Source: Liolophura sinensis (taxonomy: Eukaryota > Mollusca > Polyplacophora > Chitonida > Chitonidae). Taken from it: a DNA stretch of 64,000 bases. The notes under the pieces were generated by a model. The model saw only the letters and a list, made by a program, of their open reading frames with translations. It was not told the DNA's origin and did no database searches. Position numbers and translations under genes: made by a program. Positions 41,121 to 51,459 of the stretch are shown here, piece after piece (position 1 is the stretch's first letter; each line of letters opens with the position of its first letter). The DNA is taken from NCBI RefSeq assembly GCF_032854445.1, contig NC_088295.1, forward strand, positions 57,393,249-57,457,248. The letters are read 5' to 3'.

Positions 41121-44100
41121 CTGGAGAACAGATATATGCAGTACACATGAATATCTGGACACAGCAGAAACAGATTTCATTTTACTATCAGCACTGTTTG
41201 CATACTTAAAACAAAATGGAAAAAAAATAAAGCATTTTCAATGAACGGGCATATATGAAAATGCAATAAATACACATACACGAATGAGAAAGAAGAAAAG
41301 TGTTGCGAAGAGCTTCCAAAACTACTTTTATTCACCTATTCAAAATTTTTATGAGAGATTGAAATGTGTTGCAAGTTAATAACATTGAGCATAATTGATT
41401 CTCTCACACAATGTATTTGACCTACAATTTTGTTCATGATATTACGCTACTCATTTTGCTGTATTCTGAGAGTTCAACTGACATGGGTAAGGTGTGCTTT
41501 TTATTTTTTGGAATGCAAGGTTATATCCTACTAGAAAAATGAGCTCCAAAAGAAACATTTTAGACCCTTATCTGCCTCTGAAAAAGCATGTCTAATGAAT
41601 GATTGAGTTGTGACATAAAGCATAAAGTATCGTGGTCCGCAGCAACCTGCGGATGGTCGTGGCTTTTTCCCCGGGCTCTGCCCAGTTTCCTCACACCATA
41701 ATGCTGGCTGCCATCGTATAAGTGAAATATTCTTGAGTACGGCATAAAACATCAATCAAATAAATAAATAAATAAATAGATAAAACATCGTACAGAAGAA
41801 TTAAAACGGTGTAATAAGTCATTTCAGGAAGTACCTCAGCTCTGGGGCTCCAGAGTCTCACGACAGGGTCTATCCCACTGGTGGCCAGCAGACAGTTGGT
41901 GGGGTGGGACTGTAGACAGTTCACTATGGAGTCGTCTCCCCTTAGAACACGCACAATGTTCGTAGTCTTCTTTTCCCAGATAAAGAAGGAGCCATCATCA
42001 GAGCCAGCCACAATATACTGACCATTGCTGCACAAAAACAACAACATACAGCTCAATAACAGTTTTGAAGTGCCATATAAGGCCTAAGAGAGACATAAGT
42101 TCACGGGAGTTCCGCATGGGGGTGCTCACTCATATACCTGAAGTTGGGGTTAGAAAATGCTCCATTCGCAAAGGGCGTGTACTACCAGGGTTCCGGTATA
42201 CATGCACGAGCACCCCCATTCAGAACTCTAGTAAACTTGTGTCTCTGATAGGCCTATTTTGCTTGATCAAGATTTAACAGTCTAATTTCCAAAATCAAAG
42301 TCATAACTGTATCGAAACTGTATTTCAAGCATGATTAAAACAAACCTTCCAAAGAAGTTGGCCTCTTTGATGTCGGTGGTTGTGTTGCAGTGCCCGCAGA
42401 ACCTCTGCGCATAATCACAGGCTTCACTCCGCCAGATCTTCTCCTGGTCGGAGATTTTCACCACTGTCTTCTTGGAAGGGGAGGTATCGCCTTTCTCTGT
42501 TGGACTAGGAGGCTCACTTTCTTCTGAAAATTAATTTACATACGTACATTACGACCTCACCTAAAGCTTACCTTACACACAAACAAATTAGCTATTCGTT
42601 CCCTTTAGACTGTTCAGGCTTTTAGAATAAATACTGTGTCACGTTTAAAGTAAGTAGACTCCAGGTCTAGAATATTTAACAATTTCATGACCTGAAGTCT
42701 TCGAGTCGTTTTAAAGTCTTGAAATGACTGGATTATTACTCTTCACAAAAGTACCCAGGGTTCTCTCCAGTATCAGGTGAAAATGGGAAACTTTAGTCTG
42801 GAGAAAAGATAGGCACAGTGAAATTATATACACATATTATATATATATATATATTATATTATAGTATATTGCAAAAAGAAAATGACAGTCGCAAGTCATT
42901 TGAGTGGTAATTTTTCTGCTTTCAGAGGGAAAAATGAGAGAAAAGAAAGGAAAAAATGTTCTTTTGCTGGCCTGAAAATAATAGTCATGAACACTCTGAT
43001 ATCCTTCATACAGTCTACTAAACATATATCCAAAAAACAATGGGCATGATTATTCAACTTTTCCTGCCAACACAAGCCAACTCTAAGCTGTGGAAGAGAG
43101 CAGCATTATGGTGTTTTGCTTGTGAACTGCCTTTTGCTTTTCCAGCACAACGGTGGCATGTATGACAGAAGAGGACAGAACAAAACAAAAGTTTACACCA
43201 CTTGGACCAACTTGTTTTAAACAGGTAAAGCTCCCCACTGGGATTGAGAAATATGCATTCAGCAGTCACCTGGAAGTGGTGAATCGGTCTGTGAGAATAT
43301 AGCCGCCTTGATATCCCGATCTAAGGCCGCACACGCATGGCTTTTTGCATAATCAGGAAATTTATCTTTGAATTGCTGTAGACATTCATATGCCTCCTTT
43401 GTCCATGACAACTCGTAAAGGCAGCGAGCCAATCGGAAGTGGGCTTTCAGATGATTGGGATCAATCTTAATGGCTGTGTGGCAGTCCCGGAGAGCAGCGT
43501 ACAAATCCCCATCCCTGCAAAACGCAAACAAGCATAATTTGAATAAGACCAGAGTTTGTGTATTAACATGCCAAACATTAAAGTCAATAATAATTACTTG
43601 GCAAATTTGGTCGAACATTTAAAAAGACACTGTCAAATGAATACTGTTGAATAATAAAAACTGTGTCCAAAATTAAGAAGCAGTCCTGCTTTAACCGTTG
43701 CTTTCAAAAGAGAAATCAAAATAGCTACTCTGGTTCTATCTGATGTGGCTATCAGTTTTCAGAGCTCCCTCATTAAAAACACAAATATGAATAAAAGAAA
43801 TATCAAATTTGTAACAATCAGGTTGAAGTACACTTATTATAAACTCTCAGCTTTTTAAACAGTCAATTTCAATGCCTCTCTACACTGAATGTCATACATT
43901 GTATCAAGTTTCAAGCAAAGTTACAGACCGTGCGTCATGTAATCTGCCACGCTGTTTTTTTCTTTACTGATCCAGTAATTTTCTCTACTGAACAGTAAAT
44001 TACATATGACTCCACATGATTTTTCACTTACTAATCATCCTTCAGTATGATACATGAATAATGTAGTTTATATTAAAATCAGAGCAATTTTGCAAAATTC

Positions 44101-47100
44101 CAAGAATTTGATTGATTTACTGTATATATCAGGCCCATATTACATGCTGTAATTTTTCAAGCTTTTCACATGTTTTCAATGCGCTTATTCAAGCATACTC
44201 TAAGGGCATTAGTCAGTGCATACAGACGTATAAAATTATATTCTAAAATTAAGCCCTGAAATTGGCCAAAACAACCAACATAGTTTCCACAAATGTGTAT
44301 TACTTCCCCCCACTCTTTCATATGCACAAAAAGGTTGATTAATTAAGGTACTGACCATCTTCTCTTCATGAAAGCTGCGGCTCTGTTACCATACAGTACA
44401 GGTGAGTCAGACGCCATGGCCACAGCCTGGTTATACAGGATAATGGCTCGGTGGTACTGCTCATTCTCAAAGCAACTGTTCGCTGCCTTCTTTATCTTCT
44501 CCACAGCGCTGGACAGAGGCCTCGGGTCAGGTCGGTGTCTGGTAACATACACAATAGATAACAGATTGATTGACAGAGTGATGGAGTGGACCAGTCGTAA
44601 ACACTTTCAGTTTCAATGACATTGGTACTTTTAACTAATTAACTACTCATTTGACCATATTTTTTATGCCATTATATTTATAGTTCACTTGTAACTGTCA
44701 GGCACCCACCTCTTAACATCCCTGTAACTATCAGACACCCGCTGCTTAACACCCCTGTAAATGTCAAGCACCCACCTCTTAACATCCCTGTAACTATCAG
44801 GCACCCGCTGCTTAACACCCCTGTAAATGTCAGGCACCCACCTCTTAACATCCCTGTAACTATCAGACACCCACTGCTTAACACCCCTGTAAATGTCAGG
44901 CACCCACCTCTTAACATCCCTGTAACTGTCAGGCACCCACCTCTTAACACCCCTGTTGGTGACCAACTGCTTAACACCCCTGTAGATGTCAGACACCCAC
45001 CTCTTAAAACCCCTGTAACTGTCGGTCACCAACTGGTTAACACCCTTGTAAATGTCCGGCACCTGCCTCTTAACACTCCTGTAACTTTCAAAGACACCCA
45101 CCTTTTAACACTCCTGTTTGAAGCCTCTGTGTCCATCCTGGCAGACAGGGCAGAAGATGAGGGGAGAACTCCGTGTTTGGTCACACCATTTGTTACCCCA
45201 TTGGCTGTTGTTCCATTCCTGTGTAGGCTATAGCCATTTGTGGAGGCACAAGCTTCTGTATGATAAATGATATGGCAGGAGATGGTGAAAAACACGCATA
45301 TTGTAAATATACCTAATTACAAGGGAAGAAATCTTTCTACATATGTCTGCTATTCAATTTTCTTCATAACTGCCGATTAGATCAACCTCCTGCTTCCCTG
45401 ATGTGTTGCTGAAGATTCCAAAAAGTGAAAGTGTTGAGTATTGAAAAAAAAAGTATGCAAAATAGGCCATACTGACTTCACACATCTTTTTTAGCCAGAT
45501 GAGCTAATAGTTCAATCACACTTCATCCCTTACTACCTGTAATTTCTAGTTTCAACAAAAATTTAAAAGTTTGCATTTAATGAAGGCAAGATATTGATGA
45601 AAATGTTAAAGTATGACATCTCAGTGGCTTTAAACATTTCATCCGTCATTTTAAAACTTTTCATTCATGTCTCAAGTCAGTATAACACTTTTAAAAGTTT
45701 CTTTCAGTAAGCAAAATGTCACATACATGTACTTCAGCTGGAATTCTACAAACCTTTGACCAGTCCATTTGCTGCTAGGCACAGTGACTTGTCAAATTTC
45801 TGAGGTCTCTCAGGTTTGTTGACATCAAACATGTAGATCTGCTCCCCACCCAGATTGACTAATAGCTCTGATCCATCAGGTCCAAACGTGAGAAAGGTGG
45901 AGGCTAGGGTGCGGTACTTTTTCCTGTACTCTTGTTGCTTCTGGGGAAGGTGACCTGCAAATTTGTTCACTACTTATATACATGTATCTATTGTTTAGAG
46001 ACATGTTTTCCAATGCAGAATTGCAAAGGAACAGATATTTAATATAGCAAAAATTAGCAACCAGTACCCGTGTATTGTGAGATAACTCAGCATTTCTGTA
46101 AATAAAATGGTGGCCATCTCGAATTGCGAAAGTGACTTATTCCTTTAAGTTTATGGTTTAAGGAAACTACACTGCCTAGAGAAAAGCACTAGACATTTAG
46201 AGGTTACTGACAAACTTTCCCTTGTTTGATTTATAGATATATACACCTTACTGGTGAAAGACAAGTGGCCTTCAACAAAGGATGGATGGTACAAATAGCC
46301 ACATGCTCGTCATCGACCGGTCCACTTATCGTTTGCTCCATGGTCACCTTAATGGTGAGAGTTGGAGGAATCAACGAAGCTTTATATCAAAAAAAAAGTG
46401 CTGCCCAAGTTTCTTCACCTGTGGAAGTTTATCCTGAACAATGTTGTCGTGGAACATTTTCGTACAACATGGTAATAAACTGTAAACAACCAAATCAAAT
46501 TTTACAAAACCTCAATCAGGTATTCCTCTCTACACTTAAGCAATCTCTCCAAGTCTAAAATATAAAAAATGGCCAAACTGACTAATGACAGTTTTAACTT
46601 AAAACACAAAAATAGGATATTTGATCCACAAAACATTCTGACAAGCCTGAAAATAGCTGACCAATATTTTGGAAAACACCCCTAGGGAGAAAGACCAAAA
46701 AGTCCATGTTATATAATACTATATAGAAAAAGAGTCTTCAAAGAAGCCAGGCACCTATTTTCAGGTTTGCTTTCTGATAGCGACAATAGAATGGTAGCAT
46801 CTTCTCACCAGCAATCAGGTACTTGGCACAGCCCTGGGGTAATGCGTAATCTTCTGCAGACATGAAGTTTGCCAGCAAATTCTGTCTCTCCCATGGTGAT
46901 CTGAAAAGGACACATGTTCTGTCAATTTGCACAGTAGGCCTGAGTCTGAGCAGATAGAAAGCTATGTGTACATGTATGTAGATTAAGAGCCTTGCCATGA
47001 TATCAGTATGCTACAGAACCGTATTCAACTTAGACACACATCTTTCTTTGTCACAATACTTCAGATCTTTGCAATAGGTAAAAGCAGTTGCTAATAATTT

Positions 47101-50100
47101 TGTAAATGCTTACTGTCACTGACTGATGTTTTCCTACCAGCCCTGAAGGCATCTGGATGGAGTTGATACATCCATCATCTTATATCCAGAGATCAGCTTT
47201 ACAGAAGCGCTGTATATGGGCATGTAAATTTATGAAGTCTTTTTGGGTAGACATATTTGTGATGTTTATGACAATATTGTCAGACCCATATATACTTTAC
47301 TTTAAACTTAGTTTTCTAGGAACAATGTAGCCAGGGATATATATATACATATATATACATATATATATATATATTATAAGATTTATCACCCATTAATTTA
47401 CCTGAATCCGTTGTCATTAGGGAACTTGATACTCTTACAAGACAACATGCGTCTGTCGTAGAGACGAACATAGGGGTCATTGGCCCCGACAGCCAGCTGC
47501 TCGGGCCGGATTGGGTTAAGGGCCACACACTTGGCCTCAGCATGAGGCCCCATGTGGGCATTCAGGTTTATCAGGACATTCTGCGGGTAGTTTGCGCTCA
47601 GCTCTGGGGTGCGAAGATCAAACTGCCTGTTTGTGTAAACATATACGTGTATATATTATTTGCTGATTGGCACAACTGTGTGATAATATCACATTAAACG
47701 TAATATTTATCAGAACGATTAAGTCAACACATGACAACATCTGATAGGTACAAGTGCTTCAGAATATGCAGGTTTTGAGTTTCGTCCTCACAACAACAGG
47801 GTGATGTCCTATTGCAAAATGACAGTAGTCACGTTCAACTACAAGTACGTGTACACGTAGAATTTAACTTTCAGCATTTAACTTTCAGACCCAAACCCAT
47901 CCCAGGAACATAACTGAGAAGATTAATCCAATCCTCGTTTACATTTGAACTTTTAACCTTGATTTCTAAATTCTATATACCACCAAATGCTGAAATGGAC
48001 AGAATGACCCTACAGTGCTGTAAAGAGAACACGTCATATCTCAAAGGGACGTCACTCGACCTATTGTCATATACAGACACTAGTGTAATGTAATTCTACA
48101 AGCCATGGATGTACAGGCAAGTGACACAATCTTCCCGTTTTACATGTCCGTACATAATGGTTCCATCTTCAGCAGCACTCCAGAACATGAAGGGGACATT
48201 GGGAGCAGTGGCAATGCGCTTGACTCGGCCGGCATGACAGCTGAACACGTGGGTGGTCTCCTTCACATTCAGGTCATGAACGCGGATCTTACAGTCAGCT
48301 GCCCCGCTTACGATGATGGAATCGCTGGAGTTAGGCAAGAACTGTAATAAAGTTGGTGCATGGTTACCACGCAACATAGGGCAAATGTTACCTTCGATCA
48401 CATTCCCATTCATGAAACTCACTGCAGTACATACATCGAGTACATATTTCCAACAGCCAAAACACTGGCTCAAATAAGACCCCAGGAGAAGTAAAGATAT
48501 TTATATGTTGTTTGTAAGATGAACTAATCATGTGAGGAAAGAGAAACTGTGTAATCGTATTACAATTCTAAGTATATTGGGTAGAAAGAGCAGAGCAGGT
48601 GACCAAATAATGTCCACATTATAATAATGCACATTCACTCGCTTGGCAAAATGTGGAATGGCGTAATACTTGGTAGTTATAAGACAGCTGTGAAACACAT
48701 TCCAGGCTTACCTTGACAGAGAAGATGTTTCCCTGATGTCCAGTCCGTATGGTGGTCAGTGACTTGTGCCTGAGAGGATCCCAGATAATCACCTGGACAT
48801 CATCTGATCCACTAGCCAGGAGCCTGCAGAAACACAAAAACAGCTGTTATGTTCTACCTGATGCAAGACCAAGTATTACATGCTAAATATTTGGCCTTGT
48901 TTCATTTATAATTTCAAAAGGAGAAGAAAGTGTAAATATCAAACAAATACCACTGAAAGGAGTATGCACTTCCCCGCAGGTGCATTCCATAAAAAAAATT
49001 CTAATATGTATCTCAAGTTGATAAATTATGAATACTCTGCTGTGGGCGACTCCATTTTGTCTAAGAACTAGTCCTGAAGTCTTCTACGTTAGGAGGAGAA
49101 TTGTTGTCGGAAACCACTGAAGTGCAGTTAGTACATTTCCGAAAGAACTCTTCTTCCCAGAAGGTAGCGAACAGTACAGTTCGTTTCTCACTTGACGATC
49201 AGAAAACCTAACTAAAGCATTACCTTGTTTGGGCAAAAAAGCTTCTATTCTATTATACTACTCCACGTAATGCTGAACCTAAATGGTTCTAATATCAGAG
49301 ACGCACACTTGGGAACACGCCCGAGTCACAAAACTCCACCTTGGACAATACCATTTCAAAGTAAGGGGTTATCACAGGTGTTAACAAATACATTAATGCA
49401 GATGACAACAAACTTATGCTAAATGCTTTACCCTTCTGCTTTGTGTGTGTGTGGTACTCTCGAGCAGATATTGACAGTAGGCGAAAGACTGCAGAGAAAT
49501 GGGGGAGGAAGGTTGTGCAATTTGACCTCCATTCGCGTCATTTTTGTGTCAAATAAACATGTAGAAGTATAAAGTAGGTATAATAGAATAGAACTAATGA
49601 CTTGATAAGAGTCATTGTTGTTAATTCAGACCGGCAAATGTGGAAGGGTTGAAATTTTCGAGAACGAGGCCCCGTAGGCGTCCGAGGCCTAAAATTTCAA
49701 CACTTCCACATTTACTGGTCTAAAATCAACAACAATGACTCGATAAAGAGTCATTATTGTTGATTTTAGACCAGTAAATGTGCTCAGAAATTCTGTATGA
49801 GATGTAATCCCATGTACACAAGTATATGTAACTATATTATAGGTTGAGAATATGGGAGTTTCGAGATACAACATTGTAACTACAGAGTGACGTACCTTTG
49901 CGTCGTGTGTTTCAGCGTAGTAATTTTAATATGGGCTGGTATTTAGAATATAGAAATCCAACTAAATATGATTACATTATTCTTAGGAATTATGTTTTTG
50001 GGTTGGTTTGGTTTGGAAATATTGGGCAAATAACAACATTCTGCTGGTAGTTTTATCTGAACACGAATACTGCCACATTAAAAGATACAATGTAGGGAAG

Positions 50101-51425
50101 CAGTCCTCCTGTGCTACAAACAGGCGAAGTCAGTTGACTCTGTTGGCATTATAACTCTGTTGGTGTTATCTTTATACATTTACAGTGCTGCATCATTAAA
50201 GCATCAAGCCAAGAACACAGCATGACACCTTACCTAACCCTGTGAAGCAGCAACAAGTGCACATACAAATTCAAGGTTACCCTCAAGATATTCCATATAT
50301 GAAGATGAATGTTGAACATTTTAGTGAAAGAGAGTCTGAGAGTGTAGACAAATTTGTTTACAAATATGTACCACTGTACCAGTGTGTTTGAAAGTGTATG
50401 TACTCACGTTCCTGACTCGTTCCATTCTAGACAATTTACACACCCCTGATGTCCCTGGAAAAACAATTCCATTAAATGTTAAATACCATTGTGTTCAATA
50501 AAAAATTTAAACACAAGATGAATGAACAAAATGACATACTGTACAGCAGCATTTAATTTGTCAGATAAGAAACTGATCAAGACCAAACGAATGTTCTTGC
50601 ATACCCCCTACATATAAATCAGAAAATGACAACAGCTGTCTCTTTAAAAATACAGCTGCACAGCCTTTCTATGCTGTCAAAGTTATAGTCACAAATGCTG
50701 AAATACATATTGGTATAACAGAGAATATTTGCAGAAGAAATTTATTTATTTATTTATTTGACTGGAGTTTTATGCTGTACTCAAGAGTATTTCTCTTATG
50801 TGACAGCAGCCAGCATTATGGTGGGAAGAAAGCAGGAAATAAACATGTACGTTGACAACCATGTTTAACTGGTAACATTTTATTATAGATCTACATGCAG
50901 AGTAAAACTGTAACTCAGTCTCTTAGATTCAGAGTACAGATTATTACACAGGCAAGACTAAAAAGGTTTCTATACGTACAACTTTCCCCACAACTTTTTA
51001 ACTCATTAAATTTTTAAATTTAGTTAAATTTAGTGAATTATCACACACATGCACACAAAGATAATACCATGCTATTATTTATTTACTTAGTTCAGTGTTG
51101 GTTAACACTGTACTCAAGAATTTTTTACTAATATACTATGGTGATCAGGCTCATTGGTGGAGGAAAGAAACTGCCTGGAGTGTTGAGACTAATACAGTCC
51201 TTCCTCAGATATCTGAAAAACCCTAGAGGCTAAGAAAACATTAATGTGAAGTATATGTCATATGAAAGACAATTATTACTAATCACTGTCCAGGAAAATC
51301 ATTCAATTCTATTTAGAATTTTTCCCCCTTGTAAAACACATTTAAAACCTTTGGAATCTGCGATGCCCTTTTTTGACCATACTGAGACTAGTGACACACA
51401 AACAGTTAGATTTCATCACTGAAAA

Positions 51426-51459
<34 letters not shown>

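Noticed and set aside
42065-42277. 70-codon frame in WDTC1 intron 12
   Set aside because: Overlaps a foldback element whose arms explain the sequence.
44678-45101. Minus-strand frames of 99-138 codons with DSYRDVKRWVP repeats
   Set aside because: By-product of the 33-bp array. Reading on from exon 9 in its true frame meets a stop about 20 codons later.
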